In this document: in pieces, positions 17,976 through 25,871 of the stretch | How the letters are laid out: each line of letters begins with the position of its first letter | Position numbering within the stretch: the first letter of the stretch is position 1 | Origin: Bin87 sp034423575 | GTDB taxonomy: Bacteria > Chloroflexota > Dehalococcoidia > Lucifugimonadales > UBA3495 | Assembly: GCA_034423575.1 (NCBI GenBank) | Contig: DAOUIF010000007.1 | Span: 1 to 64,000, forward strand | DNA length: 64,000 nt | Direction: 5' to 3' | Position numbers and translations under genes: made by a program | Notes under the pieces: model-generated | What the model saw: only the letters and a program-made list of their open reading frames with translations | What the model was told of the DNA's origin: nothing | Databases searched by the model: none

Positions 17976-18947
17976 ATGAAAGCAGCCCAACTCGTAGCCC
18001 CAAAACGCTGGGAGTTCACCGATGTCGACACCCCGGCTCCCGCTGATGGCCAGGTCCTCATCAAGATGGAGAGCGTCAGCGTCTGCGGCTCGGATATCCG
18101 TCATACCTACGGCCCGGTGCTCGATGAGTCCGAGTATCCCATGGCGCCCTGCAAAGGCGCTCACGAACTCGCCGGCGTCATAGTTGAAAGCAAGACCGAC
18201 GAGTTCCAGGAAGGGCAGCGGGTGATCGCGATACCCTATCCCGGTACTGGGGGCCTGTGTGAATACATCCTGTCCGAACCGGGCCGGCTCGCCCTGCTGC
18301 CAGACGAGGGGGGCCTGGATGAATGGGTGATGTGCCAGCCACCGGGCACGGTGCTGTATTCATGCCGGCAATTGGGCAGCCCACTGCAGCAGAGCATCCT
18401 GATCTTCGGCCAGGGCAGTATCGGCCTGAGCTTCACCATGATCCTTTCGCGGATGGGCGCCCGCCACGTCATCGTCGTCGACCCGCTGGACTACCGCCTC
18501 GAAAAGTCCAAGCAGATGGGCTCCACCCACCGCATTAATCCCGACAAGCAGGACGTCGCCGAAGCCGTCATGGAGATCACCAAGGGCCGCGGCCCGGACG
18601 TGTGCGTGGAAGCTGCGGGCTATCCGGAACCGCTGAACGAGTGCTTCCGGCATGTACGGCAGTTCGGTCAGGTCATCATTTTCGGTATCCAGACCGACCA
18701 CATGGTGCCCATCGAGCACAACCTGTGGATGGACAAGCAGCCGCGCATCATCCCGACTACCGGCGCCCGCAGCGGCGACCCCATCAGCCAGATCCAGGAT
18801 ATGGTGGACCTGCGCGCCCGGGGCTGGGCTGACCCTGCCGAGCTGATCACTCATCGCGTGGGCTTTTCGGATATCCAGAACGCCTACGATATGTACGAGC
18901 AGCGCGAGGATGGCATCATCAAGGTGGTGATGGACATCAACTCGTAA
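17976..18947 (+). CDS. Zinc-dependent alcohol dehydrogenase, MDR family
   Basis: 323 residues from the ATG at 17976, which follows an AGGAG box. The catalytic zinc site is seen as VCGSD (Cys) and CKGAHELAG (His-Glu). The usual structural-zinc four-Cys lobe is absent, a known subset of the medium-chain family. The nucleotide-binding fold has FGQGSIGL and an Asp at the end of the next strand (VVDPLDYR), favouring NAD over NADP. PGTVLYSCRQLG matches the middle helix of sorbitol/threonine dehydrogenase-like enzymes. Substrate not predictable. A palindromic repeat lies 35 bp after the stop. Confidence 0.88.
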   Translation: MKAAQLVAPKRWEFTDVDTPAPADGQVLIKMESVSVCGSDIRHTYGPVLDESEYPMAPCKGAHELAGVIVESKTDEFQEGQRVIAIPYPGTGGLCEYILSEPGRLALLPDEGGLDEWVMCQPPGTVLYSCRQLGSPLQQSILIFGQGSIGLSFTMILSRMGARHVIVVDPLDYRLEKSKQMGSTHRINPDKQDVAEAVMEITKGRGPDVCVEAAGYPEPLNECFRHVRQFGQVIIFGIQTDHMVPIEHNLWMDKQPRIIPTTGARSGDPISQIQDMVDLRARGWADPAELITHRVGFSDIQNAYDMYEQREDGIIKVVMDINS

Positions 18948-18981
18948 ACCAGAACTTGGTGGGCAAACTGCCTGGCGCTCC

Positions 18982-19005
18982 AGGGGCGGATGATCATCCG
19001 CCCCT
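18982..19005. repeat. Perfect 24-bp palindrome, copy 2 of a dispersed repeat
   Basis: Half-site AGGGGCGGATGA and its exact reverse complement are adjacent. It shares the GGGGCG-ATGATCAT-CGCCCC core with 16591-16618, differing by a compensating A/T to G/C pair, as if the palindrome is conserved as a structure. It follows the alcohol dehydrogenase gene. Confidence 0.75.
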
Positions 19006-19008
19006 TCC

Positions 19009-20037
19009 TTGATTGGCTCATTGACCAACCCCCCGTCGACATCCGCGTTGTCGCCCGGCCAACGCATACGGTTGGCCCGGGAGAACCTGTGCGTCGCCAT
19101 GGCATTCTACGCGGCTTCGCACCGGGGACTGATCACGCCGGCGTTCGTGCCAACCAGCATCGAAGTCTACCCCCCGGACGGGCAGCCAGTGGACGCCAGC
19201 GTCCCCTTGGAAATGTCCCCCCAGAGCAGTCTGCTCCGCTGCGCCGGCAACCAGGTCCGCGCAGCGTTCGCGTTGTGCGCTTTGCAGACCCAACGCGAAC
19301 TGGACGGCGTTTCCGTCGACGAGCCGCTTGGAGAGCCAGATCCCAGCGTGAGAGCCGTCCGTGCAGTGTGTTTTGTCATCGGGCACAGCCTCGAGCGGGA
19401 GTTGCTGAACCCCACCTGGGTCGTTCCGGTGGAGTATCGTCAACGCTTCGAATGCCCGGCAATGGATCTAACTCTCGACGCGTCGAACTGGAACGGTCGG
19501 GAAGTGAGGTGGGAACACCTCGGCGGGCTGCCGGCCTATCTCGACCTGGTGCTGTTCGCTTCCTATTGCCTGGACGGGATGCCGGTTCAGGACGCCGCCA
19601 GTATCGCTCATGGCGATTACCGAGCCCTCCGGGGATTGGAGCCGGTGGATACGAGCGCCGCCGACGCCACCGTCCCCGGCTACGGCAGCGGATCCGGTCG
19701 TCTCCGCCGGCCCGGCCCGGCGGCATCAGGGCCGGCGCCGGGATCTGGATGGATCGCTCCGGACGCACCGCCAGAGCCGGCAATAACCGTAGCATCGCAG
19801 GCCAGTGAATGTGGCCCGATCGACGACTTCGTCGCCGACGTATGTTCCACCGGGGCCGAAGCCATGTCGTTGGCTGGTGACCTGTATGCCTCCTATGCGC
19901 AATGGTGTCTGGATCAGGGTTACCTGGCCCACAGCCAGCGAAAGTTCGGCCTCGAGCTCCGGGCGCGCGGATACCAGCGCAAGCGCCGCGGGAAGGGCAA
20001 ACACTGGTGGCTCGGCGTCAGAGCGCCGCAGATCTGA
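19009..20037 (+). CDS. Protein with C-terminal phage/plasmid-primase-like winged helix domain
   Basis: Up to 342 residues; the first in-frame start is TTG at 19009 next to the palindrome and the next ATG is at 19099, so the N-terminus is uncertain. Residues 1-200 form an unrecognised globular part. A Gly/Pro/Ala-rich linker follows (about 225-265). The last 70 residues contain LYASYAQWCLDQGYLAHSQR and KFGLELRARGYQRKR, ending WWLGVRA. That is the pattern found at the C-terminus of D5-like phage and plasmid primase-helicases, where it forms a small DNA-binding domain. No primase or AAA+ helicase region is present. Probably DNA-associated; function unknown. Confidence 0.55.
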   Translation: MIGSLTNPPSTSALSPGQRIRLARENLCVAMAFYAASHRGLITPAFVPTSIEVYPPDGQPVDASVPLEMSPQSSLLRCAGNQVRAAFALCALQTQRELDGVSVDEPLGEPDPSVRAVRAVCFVIGHSLERELLNPTWVVPVEYRQRFECPAMDLTLDASNWNGREVRWEHLGGLPAYLDLVLFASYCLDGMPVQDAASIAHGDYRALRGLEPVDTSAADATVPGYGSGSGRLRRPGPAASGPAPGSGWIAPDAPPEPAITVASQASECGPIDDFVADVCSTGAEAMSLAGDLYASYAQWCLDQGYLAHSQRKFGLELRARGYQRKRRGKGKHWWLGVRAPQI

Positions 20038-20176
20038 CTCGATCTCAAATGCCTCCGCAGTCTCGATCGGATCGGTAACACACCCGTTACATGGGTGCAA
20101 AATTCGCGTAACACCCTCCCGCGATACTGTCTCCAACGAACCGGGCAAAGACGCCCAATCCGCTTGGAGATAGAAA

Positions 20177-20326
20177 ATGATTGCCATCGCCGCCGGTGCC
20201 GCCTTCGTCGGACTTTTCGCCCTCTGGGTTATCGTGCCCCGCTTCATCCTCCGCCGGCACGAGAAGAGCGCACAGGCTGGGGCCCCGATGGCCCGCGAGG
20301 AATTCGCTCCGCAAGCAGCCGACTGA
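20177..20326 (+). CDS. Small single-span membrane protein
   Basis: 49 residues. GGAGATAG precedes the ATG at 20177. One hydrophobic helix (AAGAAFVGLFALWVIVP) is followed by a basic stop-transfer segment (RFILRRHEK) and a polar tail, so it should insert with the tail in the cytoplasm. It is closed by a strong terminator at 20364-20391, which supports a real transcript. No family assigned. Confidence 0.6.
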   Translation: MIAIAAGAAFVGLFALWVIVPRFILRRHEKSAQAGAPMAREEFAPQAAD

Positions 20327-20363
20327 CCCCCCGAAAATTTTCACAATCACCACTGCGCAATCG

Positions 20364-20391
20364 AGCCGGGGGCCGTCGCCCCCGGCTTTTT
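20364..20391 (+). terminator. Rho-independent terminator
   Basis: Perfect 10-bp stem AGCCGGGGGC / GCCCCCGGCT with a CGTC loop and an immediate run of T. It ends the transcript of the small membrane protein gene. Confidence 0.85.
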
Positions 20392-20555
20392 GTCGCCCCG
20401 GTTGCCGGTTCTCGTCTGCTACAGCAGCGATTGGCCCGCAATTACAAACTGATTGACTTTGACCGGGGCCATCGCTAGCATTGCGGCAACCGTCCGGTAA
20501 ACCCCGGCGCGAGTTTCAGTTCAGTTCGGCCACAGACTCTCAGGAGGCCACGATC

Positions 20556-21356
20556 ATGTTCGTGCGGCGCGACCTTACCGACACCGTCCCCACCCGTGAA
20601 GGCAACATGCACTTTGTCAAGCAAGGAGCAGGCTACCCGTTGGTTATGCTGCATCCACTGGGAACGTCCACATGGGCGTGGAGTTCCGTGATTGACGCCT
20701 TCAGCCAACACTACACTTGCTACGCGTTCGACATGCTCGGACACGGCGAGTCGGACAAGCCCACCCGGCATTTCAACATTCCGGATTACGCCCAGGCTCT
20801 GGATGATGCCTGCCAAATATTGAACATTCACCGCGGGCACTACGTCGGCAATTCGGTCGGCGCGGTGTTGGCCACAGAAATGGCCGCCTCGTTCCCCGAC
20901 CGGCTGGACAAGCTCGTCCTGGTGGGCGCCCCGGTGTGGGATGCGCGGACGGCCCCCGACCGCATCGCGGAATCAGCCGCCGGATACGACGCCGACGGGA
21001 TGCCGGTGCCCCGCACCATGGAACAGGCCAAAGAATCCACGACTTTCGCCGAGCCCCGCCAGGAATGGGTCGACGCCAACAACGGCACGCGAGCGCAGGC
21101 TGGCGCCTGGGTCAAAAAGCTGCACGAATCGCTTGCCTGGTACGACATCATGACCCGCCTGCCCCGGGTTAACGCCCGCGAGACCCTGGTACTGTATGGC
21201 GAAGTCGACCGGCTCCGCGACGGGGAAGAGCTGTTGCACAACAACATCGTCCGTGCGCGCAAGCACATTATGCCCGGCGTCGGACATATTCCCCAAATTG
21301 AAGACCCCGAAGGGTTCGTAGACGCGGTGCTCGAGTTCCTCAAGCCGGGAGCCTGA
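20556..21356 (+). CDS. Alpha/beta hydrolase
   Basis: 266 residues from the ATG at 20556. Typical fold markers: HPLGTSTW (oxyanion loop region), YAFDMLGHGESDKP, nucleophile elbow GNSVG with Ser100, acid Asp219 in LYGEVDRL and His245 in GVGHIPQIEDP. This is the usual arrangement of esterases and C-C bond hydrolases; the family is too broad to name a substrate. It lies 130 bp upstream of the first tubulin-like gene on the same strand. A functional link is possible, but nothing in the sequence proves it. Confidence 0.85.
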   Translation: MFVRRDLTDTVPTREGNMHFVKQGAGYPLVMLHPLGTSTWAWSSVIDAFSQHYTCYAFDMLGHGESDKPTRHFNIPDYAQALDDACQILNIHRGHYVGNSVGAVLATEMAASFPDRLDKLVLVGAPVWDARTAPDRIAESAAGYDADGMPVPRTMEQAKESTTFAEPRQEWVDANNGTRAQAGAWVKKLHESLAWYDIMTRLPRVNARETLVLYGEVDRLRDGEELLHNNIVRARKHIMPGVGHIPQIEDPEGFVDAVLEFLKPGA

Positions 21357-21485
21357 CCGGAAAAACAGGCCAAGCCAGTAATCGTGCCGGCTTGGCGTTG
21401 CGGTGACATCCGCGTTAAAATGCAACCGGCGGGGGTCTGAGCTCGGACCTGCCGTCGGTTGATCAATTTCGCTAGCCTGAAAATC

Positions 21486-22859
21486 ATGCCTTCGACTTTC
21501 GTCAGAGCGCGCAGCCGCAGCCATCGCCTTCTGCATACTGCAAAACGCGGCGTGGTGGACAGTACTCCGCCGACGCTGGTCGTCGTGGGCGTGGGCACTG
21601 CCGGCGTGCGGCGAGCCATGCTGTTCTCCGAGCGGATGTCCGAGCTTTCGGCCGCGGGCCGCATCCAGACCTCGATTTACTATGACTGCAACGAAGTCAC
21701 GGTGGCTAACGTTCAAAAGACACTTCAAAAATCCTTTGGCGCCGCCCGCACTGGCGCTGGCACACAGGTGCTGTTCCCCAACTACGTACCGATTCCCAAT
21801 GGTTTCATGCGCGATCCGACGCGATTTCGCGACTTCCGGGGGCCGCTGGAACGTGACATGGACAACATAGTCAGCCAGGTGATGCTCCATTCGGAACGCT
21901 GCGGTCGAGTGCCCGAAACCGTCATCGAGTTCATGGGCTTTTCCGGTCACGCGGTGCTGGGCGGCCTGTTGCACCAAAAGATGCAGAACGCGTTCCCCAG
22001 TTCCATGATCCTGCCTGTAATGATGCTGCCCAAGGACCACGTTTCCGAGGAGTGGACCAGGCGGTACATCTGGGAACAGTACGAAAACCTGCTTTCCGGT
22101 TCCAACTGTCTGGTCACCACGCAATCGGACGTCAACGCCCGGGAGGACGACGTTCGCCTGGCTACTGGTCTGGCCGGGTTTGAAGTCGCGGAGTTTGGAG
22201 AAGAGGACGATCCTACAATCAGCCAGTTGGGGGTAACCCTGAAGCGCTTGATGCCCGCTTCAGGCGGGTGGCTTGGGATGGCCGCGGTGAAGCGCAGGAT
22301 GCCGATAACGCGGAAATTCGAGTGGTTCAACTTCCCGCCGTGGTGGCGTCAATACGCAGCCGTGGGACCAAACGACGATCTGTCGTCACTGCTGGGCAAC
22401 GCGATATGGTCGACGCTCGATCCGACTGCCCAGCTTGCCGAGGGAATCAATCAACCTCCCAACGCCCCCCAAGAGATAGTGGTCTCGCTGCCCTTGCACG
22501 GAGATGAGTTGGAACCAGTCGCAACCCAGGCGGCGGAGGCGTTGGACCATAGCAGTATTTTCGACCGGTTTACCAACCTGGACATCGCGTTCAACACTGC
22601 GCGCTTCACCGACGGCATCGAACCTGATCCGTACATGCACGTGACCAGGATCTATCCCGTAAACGGTGAGTTACCGAGCGTCACGGAAATTTTGCGCGGG
22701 GAGGGAACGATGCTTCCCTACGGCGCGGCAACCATGGTGGAAACGGGATTCGGATCATACTTCCACATGCGCGACCTGGCGTCCAATCCGGTTTTACAGC
22801 CGGCTGAAGACGGTACGGAATTCGAGGATGGCGGGCAACAGCATGTCCGATATATTTAG
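21486..22859 (+). CDS. Divergent tubulin/FtsZ-superfamily-like protein, paralogue A
   Basis: 457 residues from the ATG at 21486 (a TTG at 21459 is the alternative). Its layout resembles the N-terminal GTPase fold of tubulin: strand plus Gly loop LVVVGVGTAG (31-40), strand YYDCNEVTVANVQ (65-77, where tubulin has a D-EP-T-D segment), and FMGFSGHAVLGG (149-160, where tubulin has GGGTGSG) followed by a long helix and a hydrophobic strand with MLP. A C-terminal beta region includes YMHVTRIYP. The T4-like loop is strongly degenerate and the sugar-contact Asn-Asp of T6 is not visible. Nucleotide binding is therefore uncertain. It is clearly paralogous to the next gene. The assignment is by pattern; profile searches would decide. 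Confidence 0.5.
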   Translation: MPSTFVRARSRSHRLLHTAKRGVVDSTPPTLVVVGVGTAGVRRAMLFSERMSELSAAGRIQTSIYYDCNEVTVANVQKTLQKSFGAARTGAGTQVLFPNYVPIPNGFMRDPTRFRDFRGPLERDMDNIVSQVMLHSERCGRVPETVIEFMGFSGHAVLGGLLHQKMQNAFPSSMILPVMMLPKDHVSEEWTRRYIWEQYENLLSGSNCLVTTQSDVNAREDDVRLATGLAGFEVAEFGEEDDPTISQLGVTLKRLMPASGGWLGMAAVKRRMPITRKFEWFNFPPWWRQYAAVGPNDDLSSLLGNAIWSTLDPTAQLAEGINQPPNAPQEIVVSLPLHGDELEPVATQAAEALDHSSIFDRFTNLDIAFNTARFTDGIEPDPYMHVTRIYPVNGELPSVTEILRGEGTMLPYGAATMVETGFGSYFHMRDLASNPVLQPAEDGTEFEDGGQQHVRYI

Positions 22860-22901
22860 CAATCCTAGCGTTTTCTTTGAATTGTCCGCAACGCATACCG
22901 T

Positions 22902-22930
22902 TTGACGTATTTGTTTTCGTCTGGTATAGT
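22902..22930 (+). promoter_or_regulatory. Sigma-70 promoter for tubulin-like paralogue B
   Basis: TTGACG (22902-22907) and TATAGT (22925-22930) with a 17-base spacer, one mismatch each from consensus. The start site would be near 22937, giving an untranslated leader of about 170 bases before 23110. Paralogue B can thus be expressed independently of A. Confidence 0.75.
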
Positions 22931-23109
22931 CGCTTTTGTTACTGTCAAGGTGTACAACTATCCCGTGCGGTTTGGTGTGCTTCCTCCGGTCGTGAGGGTC
23001 TCAATAAGCGGTACGTCCACAAGGTCAGTGGTAGTTAGTCTAGGCTAAAATCTATTTTGTCTGCTACTGAGTCAGTTCCTCCCAAGTCAAGAAGGGGGTA
23101 AACATAACT

Positions 23110-24618
23110 ATGCCACCCAAGAATCAAAATCGTACTTTCCACATTCGCCGCAACGCCCCCCATAGGCTGGGCACGCAAAGCGATCTCACCCGGGATGGCA
23201 CGCCGCCCCCGATCGTGTCGGTGGCAGTGGGGACCGCCGGCTACAAGCGTAGTTGGAGATGGGCCAGGCGCATGGGCGAAGCCGGAGTTCTGGACCGCGT
23301 GCAGAGCCTCATGATGTACGACTGCAACCAGGGCACGATCGATTCCATTGATAACGAGACTCGTTCGATGCGCCGCGTTCGCGGCGGTCAATTGCCGGTT
23401 ATAATTCCCGGCTTTTTGCCCAAAGTAGACGGCTTCTTGCGCGACCCTAACGCGTACAAGGATTTCTACGGCCTGATCCATCGGGATATGGAGCGCATGG
23501 TGGACACCGTCGCCCGCCGTTCCGAAGAGGTCGGCTCTCCCCCGCAGTTGATCCTTGAATGGCTCGGCTTTGGCGGACACGCCAAGCTGGGCGGCGTCCT
23601 GCACGGAATGATGCGCGAGCGTTTCCCCGAAGCCACTTTCCTTCCAATCGTGCTGGTGCCCAGCGAAGCCGTCCTCAAGGAGAATATGCGTCGCGAAACA
23701 TGGGGCGCCTATGAGGAAACCATCGGCACCCGTTTGGTTCGCAACAGCCAGGGCGTCCAGGAGTTACAGCGTCATCCTGCTCTGATCACGGACAACAGCC
23801 TGTCTCCCAATTTCGAACGGTTGGACGACAAGCTTGCTATCGCCCTTGCTTCCATGGAAGCCGGGATGCGTTACCAGATTGACGCGGGCTCAATGGCGGA
23901 GACGGTTACCAGCTTCGGCGATTACTCCAACGGTTGGTTCGGAGTTCGCGTGCTGAACCGGCGCGTCGACATCGCCGACACCCGCAGCGGGTCGCGTTTG
24001 TTCGGACCGTTCCGGGGCCGGGAAATCGTGGTCGTCAACGACAACGCCAAGCAATTGCCCTTCTCGATCAAGTCAGCGATGTGGGACATCATGGACCCCA
24101 AGCGGACGGATCTCCAGTTGGCAAAGCATCCTTTCCCCGAAGGGGACACTGTGATGCGGATGGTTATCTCCCTGCCGGTGGAAGCATCGGGATTGAACGA
24201 AATCGCCGCGGACGTTCAGGATCAGATGCACCGCGAAGACTTCGATGTGGCCTACCCGAATCTGATGTGGTCGTTCGCGTCGTCAAACTTCCAGCAGTCG
24301 CCGGATGATCGGCACATGCACGTCTCGCTGTTCTACCCGCTGCAGAACGACAACATTCCGACCATCAGCGACATCATGGGTGAAGACAATACCCCGATGC
24401 AAATCGCCGGGAAGCTGGAATACGCCGGTTTCGGTTCGCGCCACTTCATGCCACCGACCAACGGCCACGAACCGGAATCGCAGTACGGATACGTCTCGCG
24501 AGGCCAGCAGGTGCGGCTCGAACGGGAACGCAGCCGCATGGCAGCCACCGAAGAGCGCCAGCCTTATGGGTACGGCAACGGTTACGGGAACGGCTCCGGC
24601 GCCGAATACGGCCGCTAG
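23110..24618 (+). CDS. Divergent tubulin/FtsZ-superfamily-like protein, paralogue B
   Basis: 502 residues; the ATG at 23110 follows a GGGGG box. Segments in order: IVSVAVGTAGYKRS (35-48, compare the tubulin start with its GxxGN loop), MMYDCNQGTIDSI (68-80, compare the D-EPGT-DS strand of tubulin), EWLGFGGHAKLGGVLH (150-165, in place of GGGTGSG), then FLPIVLVPSE, and ITDN (226-229), which fits the nucleotide-contacting T6 loop. B keeps more of the nucleotide pocket than A. A basic N-terminal extension and a Gly/Tyr/Asn-rich tail (about 484-502) flank the core, the tail being like a flexible FtsZ-type C-terminal tail. A cytoskeletal or membrane-remodelling role is inference. Confidence 0.55.
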   Translation: MPPKNQNRTFHIRRNAPHRLGTQSDLTRDGTPPPIVSVAVGTAGYKRSWRWARRMGEAGVLDRVQSLMMYDCNQGTIDSIDNETRSMRRVRGGQLPVIIPGFLPKVDGFLRDPNAYKDFYGLIHRDMERMVDTVARRSEEVGSPPQLILEWLGFGGHAKLGGVLHGMMRERFPEATFLPIVLVPSEAVLKENMRRETWGAYEETIGTRLVRNSQGVQELQRHPALITDNSLSPNFERLDDKLAIALASMEAGMRYQIDAGSMAETVTSFGDYSNGWFGVRVLNRRVDIADTRSGSRLFGPFRGREIVVVNDNAKQLPFSIKSAMWDIMDPKRTDLQLAKHPFPEGDTVMRMVISLPVEASGLNEIAADVQDQMHREDFDVAYPNLMWSFASSNFQQSPDDRHMHVSLFYPLQNDNIPTISDIMGEDNTPMQIAGKLEYAGFGSRHFMPPTNGHEPESQYGYVSRGQQVRLERERSRMAATEERQPYGYGNGYGNGSGAEYGR

Positions 24619-24650
24619 TCGACCCGGACGAGGGTCACACGCTGAAAACG

Positions 24651-24673
24651 GGGGCGGGTTTTTGACCCGCCCC
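24651..24673. terminator. Hairpin between convergent genes
   Basis: Perfect 9-bp stem GGGGCGGGT / ACCCGCCCC with a 5-base loop, between tubulin-like B and the convergent oxidoreductase gene. It could stop transcripts from both sides. The stem resembles that at 26801-26827, so both may be copies of one dispersed palindrome. Confidence 0.6.
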
Positions 24674-24726
24674 TCACGTATTGTCGAACTGGAGATCCGG
24701 CCCAGCGGCCAGGTTCGCGTACAGGG

Positions 24727-25854
24727 CTAGTTGTCCGCCGCCAGCTCTTGCCGCCGAGCCTTTTCCCTGAAGTGGGGGATGACATGTTTCCCAAACAAAC
24801 GCAGGGTCTCCATCACTTCGGAGTGGGTAACTGGCCCAACTTGAAACAGGGGCATGATCTCGTCGACGCCCATCCGCTCGTAGTCTTCGATGTACCTGAT
24901 GCAGTCGTCAGGATCTCCAATGCAGAAGCGGCCGCCCTCTTCTATCAACTGGCGTGAACTGACCGCATCAGCGCGCGCCGTGTCCGCGTTGACCGCACGC
25001 TGGTAATGCCACTGGTAATCGTCGGGAACCCTGGCGGGGTCGTAGCCCTGCCAAACGTATGAATCACGGATACGCTGCTGCTCCCGATACCAGTCAATGA
25101 TGGTCTCAGCCCGCTCGAACGCCTTCTGCCGGCTCTCCATGCACAGTCCCACGGTGTTCCCGGCGACGCGCGGATAAACCAGCTTGGTGGCCGGTTCGGG
25201 ATTGGCGATTGCCTCGCGATAAATCTGGATCAATCCCTCAGCACGGTCCAGGCCCACGCTGGTTTGCGCCAGACAGCCGAGACCCTGTCGGCCGACTTTC
25301 TCCGCGGTGAATTCCTGGCTGACGGCCTGCCAGATCGGCGGATGCGGCTTCTGCACCGGCTTCGGGATAACCTCGCGAGGCGGTATCTGGTAATGCTTGC
25401 CTTCGAATCCGAACGATTCCTCAGTCCACGCGCCCGGGATGATCTGCAGGTATTCCTCGACCATCTCTGAGACGTCGGCCAGGTCCGAGCCATAAGGGAG
25501 CATCTGGTAGGGATAGCCAGAGCGGCCGATGCCCAGGTTCACTCGTCCGCCCGAGATCACGTCCAGGGTCGCCATACGGGAGGCAACGTTCAGCGGATGG
25601 TGCAACGGCGCCAGCACCACGGCAATGCCGAGCCGCATATTTGTGGTGCGCTGGCTCAACGCCGCCAGGGTTATGTCCGGCGCGCTGGAGTGGGACCATT
25701 CCGAGCGGAAATGATGCTCGACAAACCACACGGAGGTCATTCCTATCTCCTCCGCGTAGCACACCTGCTCCATCATTTCCTGGAACTTTCGAGTTTCACT
25801 CTGGTCGTCCCAGGGCTTGGGGACCTGAATTTGGTAGAAAAGGCCGAGATCCAT
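24727..25854 (-). CDS. LLM-class flavin-dependent oxidoreductase (luciferase-like)
   Basis: 375 residues with the bacterial luciferase-like barrel: N-terminal MDLGLFYQIQ, VWFVEHHFRSEW, TTNMRLGIAVVLAPLHHPL, ISGGRVNLGIGRSGY and a C-terminal FxVGPVTH-type segment. Members reduce or oxygenate organic substrates with FMN or F420. The wide insertion after ISGGR and the HHF motif favour the FMN monooxygenase branch, but this is not decisive. GGAGC precedes the ATG at 25854. The gene starts 17 bp after the NHL-repeat gene stop, so the two form an operon. Confidence 0.85.
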   Translation of the reverse strand: MDLGLFYQIQVPKPWDDQSETRKFQEMMEQVCYAEEIGMTSVWFVEHHFRSEWSHSSAPDITLAALSQRTTNMRLGIAVVLAPLHHPLNVASRMATLDVISGGRVNLGIGRSGYPYQMLPYGSDLADVSEMVEEYLQIIPGAWTEESFGFEGKHYQIPPREVIPKPVQKPHPPIWQAVSQEFTAEKVGRQGLGCLAQTSVGLDRAEGLIQIYREAIANPEPATKLVYPRVAGNTVGLCMESRQKAFERAETIIDWYREQQRIRDSYVWQGYDPARVPDDYQWHYQRAVNADTARADAVSSRQLIEEGGRFCIGDPDDCIRYIEDYERMGVDEIMPLFQVGPVTHSEVMETLRLFGKHVIPHFREKARRQELAADN

Positions 25855-25871
25855 ATCTATGCTCCTTCAGG

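Noticed and set aside
20556..24618. Hydrolase plus tubulin-like pair as an anti-phage defence operon
   Set aside because: No defence-type effector, nucleotide cyclase, STAND ATPase or nuclease is nearby; the hydrolase is separated by 130 bp and its family is too broad.
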